Assembly: GCA_947446025.1 (NCBI GenBank)
Contig: CANFEY010000019.1
Span: 1 to 64,000 of the forward strand
Reading direction: 5' to 3'
From: Bryobacterales bacterium
Lineage (GTDB): Bacteria; Acidobacteriota; Terriglobia; Bryobacterales; Bryobacteraceae
DNA: 64,000 nt
Position numbers and translations under genes: made by a program. Below the pieces are notes generated by a model, which ran no database searches, was not told the origin of the DNA, and was given only the letters and a program-made list of their open reading frames with translations. Below, one piece after another: positions 44,140 to 54,700 of this stretch. Numbering within the stretch: the stretch's first letter is position 1; each line of letters starts with the position of its first letter.

Positions 44140-47100
44140 ATGAATCGATTTCTGCTCGCAGCTTTTCTGCTTACCGCTTCTTTCGGCTTCGGCCAGGGCG
44201 GCTCGGCCACTGTTACCGGAACCATCGCGGACGGCACCGGAGCCGTCCTGGCGAATGCGCCCATCGAGGTCAAGAACCGCGACAATGGACAAGTCTTCAG
44301 AACCACCAGTTCTGAAACCGGCAACTACTCCATCTTGCAGTTGCCCATCGGCGACTACGATCTGGTGATCGCCGTGCAGGGGTTCAAGACCTACAACCAC
44401 GCGAACTTCCATTTGGCGGCTGCGCAGATCATGCGCGAGGACGTGGCGCTGGAGGTCGGCCAGACCTCGGAATCGGTCACGGTCACCGCCGAGGCTTCGT
44501 TGCTGAAGACGGAAACCACGGAAGTTTCGCAGAACGTGACGCTGGCGCAGCTCAACAACCTGCCCATCCTCGTGGTAGGAGCCAGCAACTCGGGCTTCCG
44601 CGACCCCTTCGCCTCGGTCCGCTTGGTGCCGGGTATCCGTTACTCCAATAGCGCGGCCACTGGCGGCAACGCGGTGAATTCCATGGTGGTGAACGGTACC
44701 CCGGCCAACACCTATCAGACGCGCCTGGATGGCATGACGATGAACCCCACCAGCCCCCGCTTGTTGGGGGCGACGATGCAGACGCAGCCCTCGGTGGACG
44801 CACTTGAAGAAGTCGCGATCCAGACCTCCAATTTCGCCGCTGAATTTGGCGCGGCGGGTGGTGCCATGATCAACATGGTGACCAAGAGCGGCACCAACAC
44901 CTACCATGGCGGCGCCTACGACTACGGCAACAACGAAGGCTTAAACGCGTACGCGCCTTACAGCGGACTGCGCGCCAAGGTGCGCCAGACCGACTACGGG
45001 TTCACCCTGGGCGGGCCGGTGTGGATTCCGAAAATTTACAACGGCAAGAATAAGACGTTCTTCTTCTTCAGCTTTGAGCAATTCCGCCAGGCGAACACAT
45101 TCAACACTCCCGCCACGGTCCCGACGGCAGCGTATCGCGGCGGGAATTTCGCGAATCTGATTAGCGTGGAAAACCGCCTGGTCACCACGACGTCCGGAAA
45201 TGTGACGGATCCTCTGGGACGGACGATTCAGAGCGGCACGATCTTTGATCCGGCATCGCAGACGCTTGCGGCCAACGGGACGTCCTATCGCAATCCGTTC
45301 CCCGGCAACCAGATCCCGGTGGCGCGGTATGACCCCATTGCCTCCAAGATTCTGCCGCTGGTCCCGAACCCACAGGGCTCGAACTTTGATCGCGGCTTGC
45401 TCACAGGCAACTACATCAATCCCACCGACTCCACCCGCCACTCCAACATCCCTTCGATCAAGGTGGACCAGAACCTGGGCGACAAGGGCCGCCTGTCCCT
45501 CTATTTGCAGGAAACCAACACGCTGGTGAATCGCTCTCCGACGGGGCTCTCCCCGCTGCCGGACCTGCTTTCGTCCGGATTCTCATCGTTCTCCTCGGGC
45601 AGCACCGCGCGTTTGAATTACGACTACACCGTCACCTCCCGCCTGTTGCTGCACGGCGGTATTGGATGGAATGACAGCGACTTCAAATTGAATGCGCTAG
45701 TGGAAAACTACAACGCCGTGACAGCACTCGGCTTGAGGGGCGCATTGGTGAACAAGTATTTCCCGATCATCATCACCAGCGCGTCCACCAACAACGCGAT
45801 CGGCGGTATGTCTCAGTTGGGTACCGGGGGTCCAACGGCGTCGTATGAACGGCGGCCCTCCACCACCGTTTCCGCCAGCTATGTCACCGGCAGCCACACG
45901 ATCAAAGTGGGCCTGGATTACCGCAACGAGAAGTTTCCGCAGGTTATCGACGCTCTTTCCCAGGGCCAGTACACCTTCGGCAATTCGATGACCGAACAGC
46001 CCTCGCTGCTCGGTTCAACGCTGAACAACGGCTTTGTGGGCTTCCAGTTTGCCTCTTTCCTATTGGGCGGTATGAGCACCGTCCAGATGAACGCGCCGAT
46101 CGGTCTGGCGGCAATCAAGTCGCAGACGGGCATCTACGGGCAGGACACCTGGAAGGTGACCCGCAAGCTCACTCTGGATTACGGACTCCGCTGGGATTAC
46201 GGCACGTACGCGAAGGAACAGTATGGCCGCAACTCTTCCATCGGGCTGCTGATTCCGAACACCTCGGCCGCCGGCCGTTTGGGCGGCGCGCAGTTTGAAT
46301 CCACGTGCAAGTGCAACTTCGCCTCCAACTATCCCAACGCGTTTGGTCCGCGCGTGGGTGCTGCCTATCAGATCAACTCCAAGACGGTGCTCCGCGCCGG
46401 CCTCGGCGTGGTGTACAACGCCACGGCCAACGCTTCCGGTTCGCAAGCCAATACGTCGCAGACCAGCGCGGTGCCGGCGAACTCCGGCCAAACCGTCGGC
46501 CTGCTGGTCAACGGCATTCCGGCCACCGTTCAGCCGGTGTGGCCATCCTTTGACTCAGGCGTCGGTCATCCGGTTGCCGGCGTGATCGGTATGCCAGCGT
46601 TGCTGGACCCCAATGCGGGCCGTCCCGCGCGCCTGTTGCAGTGGAGCATTAGCCTGCAGCGGGAAATCAATCGCAACCTGGTCGTGGAGGCCTCCTATGT
46701 GGCCAACCGCGGTACCTGGTGGAGCGCCGCCGGCCTCGCACCGCTGAACTCGATCAGCCAGGCGACGCTGACCAAATACGGTTTCACCAACTACGCCAGC
46801 ACGGAAGAAGCGGCGATTCTCACCAGCACCATCGCCGGCCTGACGGCGGCCCGCCGTTCCGTGCTCGCCAGCCGGGGCGTGGTCCTGCCCTACTCGAACT
46901 TCCCCACCAACCAAACCGTGCGTCAGTCGCTGCGCGACTATCCACAGTACAACAACAGCGGTCTCAGTAGTTCTCCGCTGGGAAACACTTGGTACGATGC
47001 GTTCCAGCTCAACGTGACGCAGCGTTTCTCCCACGGCTTGAGTGCGAACGTAAACTACAATTTCTCGAAGAACCTGGACTTGATCAGCTCGCCGGACGTC

Positions 47101-47835
47101 TTCAACCGGAGCCTCGGTCGCGACATCTCCGGCAACGACTTGCCGCACCAGTTGCGCATCACGGTGCAATATGTGGTTCCGAAGTTGTTCTCGAACCGGT
47201 TTGTCTCCTATGCGCTGTCCGATTGGGGGCTGGGCGCGGCTCTCAGCTACCAGAGCGCCCCGGTTGTGGCCCGTCCCACCAGCAACGGTGCCACGCCGAT
47301 CAGTCAGTTCCTGGGCCGCGGCCCAGGTAGTGCGCAGTTGAAGAAGGACTCCAACGGGAATTATATGAATCCGTGGTCTGTGAACTGGGTGGATGACGCT
47401 GGCAAGCAGCGGACCGATCCGCTGGACATCAACTGCAGCTGCTTCGATCCGACCAAGACTGTGGCTCTGAATACCGCTGCCTGGGAGAATATCCCGGATG
47501 GTCAATGGGGTGCGCAGCAGAGCACGCTTCGCTTCTACCGTGGTATCCGCCTCCCGAGTGAAAGCGCCAACTTCAGCCGCAACTTCGCGCTTGCTAAGGA
47601 AGGGCGCGTGAATCTGAATGTGCGGGTGGAATTCACCAACATCTTCAACCGGATGTTGTTGACTGCCGGTCCAGCGTCGGCGCTGGTGACCGCCGGCAAC
47701 TTCGCCAATCCCGCGACGCGGTTTACGAGTGGCTCGAACGCCGGCCTGTATAGCGGCGGCTTCGGTACGTTCAACGTGCTGGGCGGCCTCACCGGTCAGC
47801 GTGCCGGGTCCTTTGTGGCTCGCATCAGCTTCTAA
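44140..47835 (+). CDS. Oar-like TonB-dependent receptor 2 (type B)
   Basis: This 1,231-residue outer-membrane receptor starts at 44140 (MNRFLLAAFLLTASFGFGQ signal peptide). The CarboxypepD_reg domain (about 21-105, SATVTGTIADGTGAV), a plug (RLDGMTMNPTSP, TSNFAAEFGAAGGAMINMVTKSGTN) and a long barrel follow, with C-terminal FVARISF. Two CxC motifs occur: CKC near residue 723 and CSC near 1099. It is closest to receptor 4 in sequence. These proteins resemble Myxococcus Oar and take up or display unknown ligands. Confidence 0.92.
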   Translation: MNRFLLAAFLLTASFGFGQGGSATVTGTIADGTGAVLANAPIEVKNRDNGQVFRTTSSETGNYSILQLPIGDYDLVIAVQGFKTYNHANFHLAAAQIMREDVALEVGQTSESVTVTAEASLLKTETTEVSQNVTLAQLNNLPILVVGASNSGFRDPFASVRLVPGIRYSNSAATGGNAVNSMVVNGTPANTYQTRLDGMTMNPTSPRLLGATMQTQPSVDALEEVAIQTSNFAAEFGAAGGAMINMVTKSGTNTYHGGAYDYGNNEGLNAYAPYSGLRAKVRQTDYGFTLGGPVWIPKIYNGKNKTFFFFSFEQFRQANTFNTPATVPTAAYRGGNFANLISVENRLVTTTSGNVTDPLGRTIQSGTIFDPASQTLAANGTSYRNPFPGNQIPVARYDPIASKILPLVPNPQGSNFDRGLLTGNYINPTDSTRHSNIPSIKVDQNLGDKGRLSLYLQETNTLVNRSPTGLSPLPDLLSSGFSSFSSGSTARLNYDYTVTSRLLLHGGIGWNDSDFKLNALVENYNAVTALGLRGALVNKYFPIIITSASTNNAIGGMSQLGTGGPTASYERRPSTTVSASYVTGSHTIKVGLDYRNEKFPQVIDALSQGQYTFGNSMTEQPSLLGSTLNNGFVGFQFASFLLGGMSTVQMNAPIGLAAIKSQTGIYGQDTWKVTRKLTLDYGLRWDYGTYAKEQYGRNSSIGLLIPNTSAAGRLGGAQFESTCKCNFASNYPNAFGPRVGAAYQINSKTVLRAGLGVVYNATANASGSQANTSQTSAVPANSGQTVGLLVNGIPATVQPVWPSFDSGVGHPVAGVIGMPALLDPNAGRPARLLQWSISLQREINRNLVVEASYVANRGTWWSAAGLAPLNSISQATLTKYGFTNYASTEEAAILTSTIAGLTAARRSVLASRGVVLPYSNFPTNQTVRQSLRDYPQYNNSGLSSSPLGNTWYDAFQLNVTQRFSHGLSANVNYNFSKNLDLISSPDVFNRSLGRDISGNDLPHQLRITVQYVVPKLFSNRFVSYALSDWGLGAALSYQSAPVVARPTSNGATPISQFLGRGPGSAQLKKDSNGNYMNPWSVNWVDDAGKQRTDPLDINCSCFDPTKTVALNTAAWENIPDGQWGAQQSTLRFYRGIRLPSESANFSRNFALAKEGRVNLNVRVEFTNIFNRMLLTAGPASALVTAGNFANPATRFTSGSNAGLYSGGFGTFNVLGGLTGQRAGSFVARISF

Positions 47836-47856
47836 ACAGTTCTTGATTTTCGCCGA

Positions 47857-47884
47857 AGGGCCACCCGAAAGGGTGGCCCTTTTG
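47857..47884 (+). terminator. Intrinsic terminator after receptor 2
   Basis: AGGGCCACCC-GAAA-GGGTGGCCCT and TTTG follow the stop; only the loop differs from the terminator of receptor 1. Confidence 0.9.
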
Positions 47885-47899
47885 CTTATCCGCAATGAG

Positions 47900-47908
47900 T
47901 GCTATCAT
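47900..47908 (+). promoter_or_regulatory. Extended -10 promoter of receptor 3
   Basis: TGCTATCAT lies 36 nt before the ATG and 20 nt after the terminator stem, the same arrangement as for receptors 2, 4 and 5. Confidence 0.5.
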
Positions 47909-47938
47909 CGCCAGAGTTGTTTTCCTTAAGGGGTCCAC

Positions 47939-50900
47939 ATGAATCGAATTCTGATCGCAGCTTTCCTTCTCTCCGCGTCTCTCAGCTTCGGCCAAACCGG
48001 CCTGGCCACCGTTACTGGAACCATCATGGACGCCACCGGAGCCGTGATGGCCAACGCTCCTATCGAGATCAAGAACCTGGACAACGGACAGGTCTTCACG
48101 GCCGCCAGTTCCAACAGCGGGAACTACACTGTCTCCCAGTTGCCCATCGGCGACTATGACCTCTCCGTCAAGGTGGCGGGATTCAAGACGTACACGCACA
48201 CCAGCTTCCACTTGGCGGCGCAGCAGACCATGCGTGAAGACGTGGTGCTCGAGGTCGGGCAGACGACTGAGTCCGTCACCGTGACCGCCGAAGCCTCGCT
48301 GCTCAAAACCGAATCGAGCCAGGTAGTGCAAAACGTCACCCTATCGCAGCTGAACAACCTGCCGGTTCTGGTAGTTGGCGCGACGGCCACCGGTGTCCGC
48401 GATCCCTTCGCGGCAGCCCGCTTGGCACCCGGGATCCAGTACACCAACGGCCAGCCCGGCGCGGTTGCGGTGATCGCACAAATGGTGGTGAACGGGACGC
48501 CCGCGAATACCTACAACACCCGGCTGGACGGTATTACCACCAACCCAACCGGCCCGCGCAATCTGGGAGCGCAGCAGCAGACCCAGCCCTCCGTCGACGC
48601 CATTGAGGAAGTGGCGATTCAAACGAGCAACTTCGCTGCCGAGTTCGGCACGGCGGGCGGAGCCATGATCAACATGGTCAGCAAGAGCGGCACCAACACC
48701 TACCACGGCAGCGTTTACGACTACGTGGTCAATGAGGCGCTCAATGCGTTCCAGCCGTACCTCGGCACCCGCAACAAGATCCGCCAACACGACTGGGGCT
48801 TCACCCTCGGCGGTCCCTTCATCCTACCGAAGGTTTACAACGGCACCAACAAGAGCTTCTTCTTTTTCAACTTTGAAAGATTCAACCAGCAGAACGTCGT
48901 GGTGTCGAGTTCCAGCGTCCCGACTGCCGGCTATCGCGCGGGCGACTTCAGCAGTCTCATCACCGCGGAGAACCGGCTGATGACCACCGCTCAGGGCAAT
49001 GCCACCGACGCGCTGGGCCGCACCATCGCGAGCGGCACCATTTTCGATCCCAACACGCAACAGATCAACGCAGCCAACGGACGGGCCTACCGCGATCCTT
49101 TCCCGGGCAACCGGGTTCCGGTGTCGCGTTTCGATCCGATTTCGGTAAAGGTGCTGCCCTTGGTGCCGCTGCCGCAAGGACCCAACTTCGAACGCGGTAT
49201 CGCCACGGGCAACTATACGGGGACCTACGACAGCAGCCGCACGTCCCGCATTCCGTCGGTAAAGATCGATCAGAATATCGGGTCCAAGGGACGATTGTCC
49301 TTCTACTTCCAATACACCCAAACGACCACGCCGCGAACGCAGGCCGGGGCCGATTCGCTGCCCGACCTTATCACCGCGGGCGTGCTCGCGATGGCGGACG
49401 GATACACCTCGCGTCTGAACTATGACTACACCATGACGCCACGGCTTCTGCTGCACGTGGGCGTGGGCTGGAACGATGCTGTCCTTTATCTGGAGTCGCC
49501 GGTCAACAACTACGATTCGCTCAAGGAACTGGGCCTGACAGGACAAACGTTAACCCGGTATTTCCCCAGAATCGTGACGGGCGTCAACGCGAACACCAAC
49601 ATCGGCGGGATGTCGAATCTGGGCACCACGTTCCCCACCAAGTCCTATGAGCGGCGTCCGGCCGCCAACGCCTCGGTGAGCTATGTGACGGGCGGGCATA
49701 CCTACAAGTTCGGCCTGGATTACCGGCTGGAGAAGTATCCGAACTACGTGCTCAGCAATACCAACGGCACCTACACCTTCGCGGAGAATATGACCGAGCA
49801 GCCTTCGCTGCTGGGTGTTGCCACCAATCAGGGCTTCGACGGCTTCCAAGTCGCCTCGTTCCTGTTGGGCGGCATGAGCGCGAACTCGCAGAACGCGCCC
49901 GTCGCGTTGAGCAACATTAAGTCGCAAACGGCGCTCTTCGCGCAGGACACTTGGAAGGTGACGCGCAAGATCACGTTGGACTACGGCATTCGCTGGGACT
50001 ATGGCACCTACTCGGCCGAACAGTATGGCCGCAACGGGTCCATTGGTTTGGCGGTGCCGAATGCATCGGCAGCCGGAAGGCTGGGTGCCACGCAGTTTGA
50101 GGCCACGTGCAAATGCAACTTCGCCGCCAACTACCCCTACGCCATCGGGCCGCGGGTCGGCGTAGGGTATCAGATCAGCCCGAAGACCGTGTTCCGCGCG
50201 GCTTTCGGAGTGGTGTACAACGCGACCTCGACGGCGGTGGGATCGTCCTCGAACTCCGCCGCGTCCAATGCGTTCCCCGGCAACTCCGGCCAAACCACGG
50301 GTCTGTTCCGTGACGGCATGCCTGCCAGCGTGCGCGCGGTGTGGCCGTCCTTCGACGCCAACGTCGGACAGGGTATCGGCAGCGTGGTGGGAATGCCCGC
50401 CCTGCTGGACCCGAACGCGGGACGTCCCGCGCGCCTGCTGCAGTGGAACATCGGCATGCAGCATGAGATCAACCGCAACCTCGTCGTGGAGGCGAACTAC
50501 GTCGCCAACCGGGGTTCGTGGTGGACAGCAAACGGGCTGGCTCCGCTGAACGCACTGAGCGAGAGCCGGCTGCGCGCGCTCGGTTTCAATGACTTCACCA
50601 GCACCGCCGAGGCGTCCTTGCTCACCACGCTGGTCTCCGGCCTGAGCACGGCGCAGCGGTCCACGTTGGCCGCCCGCGGCATCACGGGCCTGCCCTACTC
50701 GAACTTCCCCAGCAATCAGAACGTGCGTCAGTCGCTGCTGGATTACCCGCAGTACACCGGCAGCGGAATCACCGGCGCCCCGCTGGGCAACACCTGGTAC
50801 GATTCGCTGCAGATCACGGCGACGCAGCGCTTCAGCCGCGGCCTGAGCTTTAACGTGAATTACAACTGGGCGAAGAACCTGGACACGATAAGCTTTATCT

Positions 50901-51646
50901 CCGACACCTTCAACCGGGGTTTAAGCAAGAACCTTTCCAATAACGACCGGCCCCATGCGTTGCGTTTCACAGTGCAGTACGAAGTGCCGCAGCTGCGCAA
51001 TTCCGGCAACGGATTCCTGGCGAATCGATGGGTGTCCCAGGCTCTATCGGGCTGGAGCATCGGAACCTTCATGAGCTATTCGAGCGCCGGTTTGCTGGCG
51101 CGTCCCACCAGCAACGGAACGCTGCCCATCAGCCAGTTCCTGGGCCGCGGCCCGGGCAGTGCGCAACTGAAACGCAACGCCGACGGCAGCTACATGAGCC
51201 CGTGGTCAGTGAATTGGGTGGACAACAGCGGGGCGCAACGGACCGATCCCATCGACATCAACTGCCACTGCTTCGATCCGACGAAGAATCAGGTATTGAA
51301 TCCGCTGGCGTGGGAGAACATTCCCAACGGACAGTGGGGAGCGGACCAGAGCGCGCTACGTTTCTACCGGGGAACGCGGCTGCCGGATGAAAACGCAAAC
51401 TTCGCGCGCAACTTCCGGTTCAAGGAAGGCCGCATTACGCTGAACGTGCGGGTGGACTTCAACAACGTGTTCAATCGGATGCGTTTGCCGAATCCGTCGG
51501 TGGCGGGCAATTTCGCCACGCCGCCGACGCGGTTCACCACCGGTGCCAGCGCCGGCCTGTATAGCGGCGGCTTCGGAACCTACAACGTGCTCGGCGGGCT
51601 CCTGGGCCAACGCAACGGCACCTTCGTCGCGCGCGTTACTTTCTAG
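47939..51646 (+). CDS. Oar-like TonB-dependent receptor 3 (type A)
   Basis: This 1,235-residue outer-membrane receptor has the signal peptide MNRILIAAFLLSASLSFGQ, a CarboxypepD_reg domain (LATVTGTIMDATGAVMANAP), a plug with TSNFAAEFGTAGGAMINMVS and a barrel ending in TFVARVTF. CxC motifs are CKC at residues 724-726 and CHC at 1109-1111. It groups with receptors 1 and 5 (for example QRSTLAARGITGLPY). A clean AAGGGG ribosome site precedes the ATG. Its ligand is unknown. Confidence 0.92.
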   Translation: MNRILIAAFLLSASLSFGQTGLATVTGTIMDATGAVMANAPIEIKNLDNGQVFTAASSNSGNYTVSQLPIGDYDLSVKVAGFKTYTHTSFHLAAQQTMREDVVLEVGQTTESVTVTAEASLLKTESSQVVQNVTLSQLNNLPVLVVGATATGVRDPFAAARLAPGIQYTNGQPGAVAVIAQMVVNGTPANTYNTRLDGITTNPTGPRNLGAQQQTQPSVDAIEEVAIQTSNFAAEFGTAGGAMINMVSKSGTNTYHGSVYDYVVNEALNAFQPYLGTRNKIRQHDWGFTLGGPFILPKVYNGTNKSFFFFNFERFNQQNVVVSSSSVPTAGYRAGDFSSLITAENRLMTTAQGNATDALGRTIASGTIFDPNTQQINAANGRAYRDPFPGNRVPVSRFDPISVKVLPLVPLPQGPNFERGIATGNYTGTYDSSRTSRIPSVKIDQNIGSKGRLSFYFQYTQTTTPRTQAGADSLPDLITAGVLAMADGYTSRLNYDYTMTPRLLLHVGVGWNDAVLYLESPVNNYDSLKELGLTGQTLTRYFPRIVTGVNANTNIGGMSNLGTTFPTKSYERRPAANASVSYVTGGHTYKFGLDYRLEKYPNYVLSNTNGTYTFAENMTEQPSLLGVATNQGFDGFQVASFLLGGMSANSQNAPVALSNIKSQTALFAQDTWKVTRKITLDYGIRWDYGTYSAEQYGRNGSIGLAVPNASAAGRLGATQFEATCKCNFAANYPYAIGPRVGVGYQISPKTVFRAAFGVVYNATSTAVGSSSNSAASNAFPGNSGQTTGLFRDGMPASVRAVWPSFDANVGQGIGSVVGMPALLDPNAGRPARLLQWNIGMQHEINRNLVVEANYVANRGSWWTANGLAPLNALSESRLRALGFNDFTSTAEASLLTTLVSGLSTAQRSTLAARGITGLPYSNFPSNQNVRQSLLDYPQYTGSGITGAPLGNTWYDSLQITATQRFSRGLSFNVNYNWAKNLDTISFISDTFNRGLSKNLSNNDRPHALRFTVQYEVPQLRNSGNGFLANRWVSQALSGWSIGTFMSYSSAGLLARPTSNGTLPISQFLGRGPGSAQLKRNADGSYMSPWSVNWVDNSGAQRTDPIDINCHCFDPTKNQVLNPLAWENIPNGQWGADQSALRFYRGTRLPDENANFARNFRFKEGRITLNVRVDFNNVFNRMRLPNPSVAGNFATPPTRFTTGASAGLYSGGFGTYNVLGGLLGQRNGTFVARVTF

Positions 51647-51674
51647 GCCGAACGGAAGCCTCTAGTCCCCCCCC

Positions 51675-51705
51675 AAGGGCCACCCGCATGGGTGGCCCTT
51701 CTTCT
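51675..51705 (+). terminator. Intrinsic terminator after receptor 3
   Basis: AAGGGCCACCC-GCAT-GGGTGGCCCTT is followed by CTTCTTG. Same stem as the other receptor terminators. Confidence 0.88.
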
Positions 51706-51718
51706 TGTGAACATTTAG

Positions 51719-51727
51719 TGATATGCT
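51719..51727 (+). promoter_or_regulatory. Extended -10 promoter of receptor 4
   Basis: TGATATGCT, 37 nt before the ATG at 51759 and 18 nt after the terminator stem. Confidence 0.45.
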
Positions 51728-51758
51728 AGATGCGCTATTGAAAGATGGGGGTCTACAC

Positions 51759-54700
51759 ATGAGTCGAATTCCGCTCGCAGCTTTACTGCTTTCCGCTTCC
51801 CTGGGCTTTGGACAGGGCGGCTCGGCCATTGTGACCGGAACCGTAGCTGACGGCACCGGCGCGGTGATGGCGAATGCGCCCGTCGAGGTCAAGAACCGCG
51901 ACAACGGACAAATCTTCAGAACCACTAGTTCCGAAACCGGCAACTACTCCGTTCTCCAGTTGTCTATCGGTGACTATGACATGGTGATCGCGGTGCAGGG
52001 GTTCAAGACCTACAACCACGCGAACTTCCACTTGGCGGCTGCGCAGATTATGCGCGAGGACGTGACGCTGGAGGTCGGCCAGACCTCGGAATCAGTCACG
52101 GTCACGGCCGAGGCTTCTTTGCTAAAGACGGAATCCACGGAGGTCGTGCAGAACGTCACCCTGTCGCAGTTGAATAACCTGCCGATTCTCGTGGTCGCCT
52201 CGACCGGCTCCGGCTTCCGCGATCCGTTCGCCGCGGTGCGGCTTGTCCCCGGCATCAATTACGCCAACGGCACCAACAGCGCCGCAGGCAACCCCGCCGT
52301 CACCACCTCCATGTCGATCAACGGCACCCCGGCAAACACCTACGGCACGCGGCTGGACGGCATGACCATGAACCCCACGGGACCCCGCTTGATCAGCGCA
52401 GTGATGCAGACCCAACCGTCGGTGGACGCGATTGAAGAAGTGGCCATCCAGACCTCGAATTTCGCCGCCGAATTCGGCGCCGCCGGAGGAGCCATGATCA
52501 ACATGGTCACCAAGAGCGGCACCAACACCTACCACGGCAGCGCCTACGACTACGGCACCAATGAGTGGTTCAACGCCCGCACGCGGTACACCGGGTTGCG
52601 CAGCAAGATCCGCCAAGCCGACTTCGGCTTCACCTTGGGCGGCCCCCTCAAGATTCCGAAAGTCTATAACGGAGCCAATAAGACGTTCTTCTTCTTCAGC
52701 ATTGAGATCTTCAAGCAATCGAACCTGGTGATCGGGAACAGCAGCGTTCCCATCGCGCCCTATCGGGCCGGCGACTTCAGCAGCCTGCTCAGCGCGGAAA
52801 ACCGCTTGATCACGACGTCGGGCGGCAACGCCCTGGACACGCTGGGCCGTACCATCTCCAGCGGAACGATCTTCGATCCCACCACGCAACGGGCCGTTGC
52901 GGGCCGCAATGACGTCCGCGATCCTTTCGCGGGCAACCGTATTCCCGTGTCCCGCTTTGACCCCATCGCGGTCAAAGTCCTGGCGCTGGTCCCCAATCCG
53001 CAAGGCGTGAATTTCGCCCAGGGCCTGGTTTCCAACAACTACACTGGGACCTTCGATACCAGCCGCACATCCAAGATCCCGTCGATCAAGCTCGACCAAA
53101 ATCTCGGCGACAAGGGACGCTTGTCGTTCTATCTCCAGGAAACCAACACCCGGTCACCAACCAGCACCTCCGGGGCCGATCCGCTTCCGAACTTGATCTC
53201 CGGCGGCAACACCACCTTTTCTTCCGGCACTACGGTGCGTCTGAACTACGACTACACCATCACGCCCCGCCTCCTCTTCCATATCGGCATCGGTTGGAAT
53301 GACAGCGACTTCCGGCTGGACGGAAAACAAGACGCGCCCTACAACGCCTTCACAGAGCTGGGCCTGCGGGGGGCCTTGGTCAATCGCACCTTCCCAAGGA
53401 TTAACACGGCCGTCAACGCCAACGCCCAGATCGGCGGCATGTCTTCCCTGGGCCAGACCGGCGCCACCGCATCTTTTGAACGGCGTCCCTCCGGCACCAC
53501 CTCGGTTAGCTACGTGACTGGTAAACACACTTACAAATTCGGCCTGGACTACCGCATCGAGAAATTCCCCAATGTGATCGACGGTTCCTCGACGGGGACC
53601 TACACATTCGGCGCGAACATGACCGAGCAACCCTCGTTGCAGGGAATAACTACGAATCAAGGCTTTGACGGCTTTGAGTTTGCTTCCTTCCTCTTGGGCG
53701 GCATGAGCGCGAATTCGATAGCCGCTCCTATTAACTTGAGCAACAATAAATCCCAGACCGGAATCTACGCACAAGATACGTGGAAGGTCACCCGCAAGCT
53801 GACGCTCGACTACGGCCTGCGGTGGGACTTGGGCACCTACGCCGCCGAGTCCTATGGCCGTAACGGCTCCATCGGACTAGCGATCCCCAATCCATCCGCA
53901 TCCGGAAGGCCGGGGGCGATGCAATTCGAGCAGGTCTGCCAATGCAACTTCGCGTCGAACTACGCCTATGCCTACGGGCCGCGCCTGGGCCTGGCCTACC
54001 AGATCAATACCAAGACCGTGCTGCGCGCCGGTGTCGGCTTGGTTTACAACGCGACCTCAACATCGTCCGGCTCCTCTACAGCCGGGGCGGCCACGGGCGC
54101 GCTTCCGGGAAACTCCGGCCAGACCACCGGCCTATTCAAAGACGGTATGCCGGCCAGCGTCGTCGCGGTGTGGCCCTCGTTTAATCCGGGTGTCGGGCAA
54201 ACCCCCGGCACGGTGATCGCGATGCCTCAGCTACTGGACCGGAACGCGGGCCGTCCCGGGCGTCTGCTGCAATGGAACATCGCGCTGCAGCGGGAGATCA
54301 ACCGCAATCTAGTCGTCGATGCTTCTTACGTCGGCAACCGTGGTGTCTGGTGGACGGCCGCCGGCTTGGCTCCGCTGAACTCCATCAGCGAGGCTACGCT
54401 TCGACGCTATGGCTTCACTGACTTCACTAGCTTGGCCGAAGCCAATTTGCTGACTGGCCTGGTTTCAGGTCTGGCCACCAATACGGCGGCGAGGACGACT
54501 CTGGCTTCCCGCGGCATCACGGGCTTCCCCTACTCCAGCTTTCCCAACACTCAGAATGTTCGCCAATCGCTGCGCGACTATCCGCAGTACAACAGCAGCG
54601 GCCTGGGAGGCGCTCCGCTTGGAAATACCTGGTATGACTCCTTCCAGTTGAGCGTCACCCAGCGCTTCACCCGCGGTCTCAGCTTCAACATGAACTACAA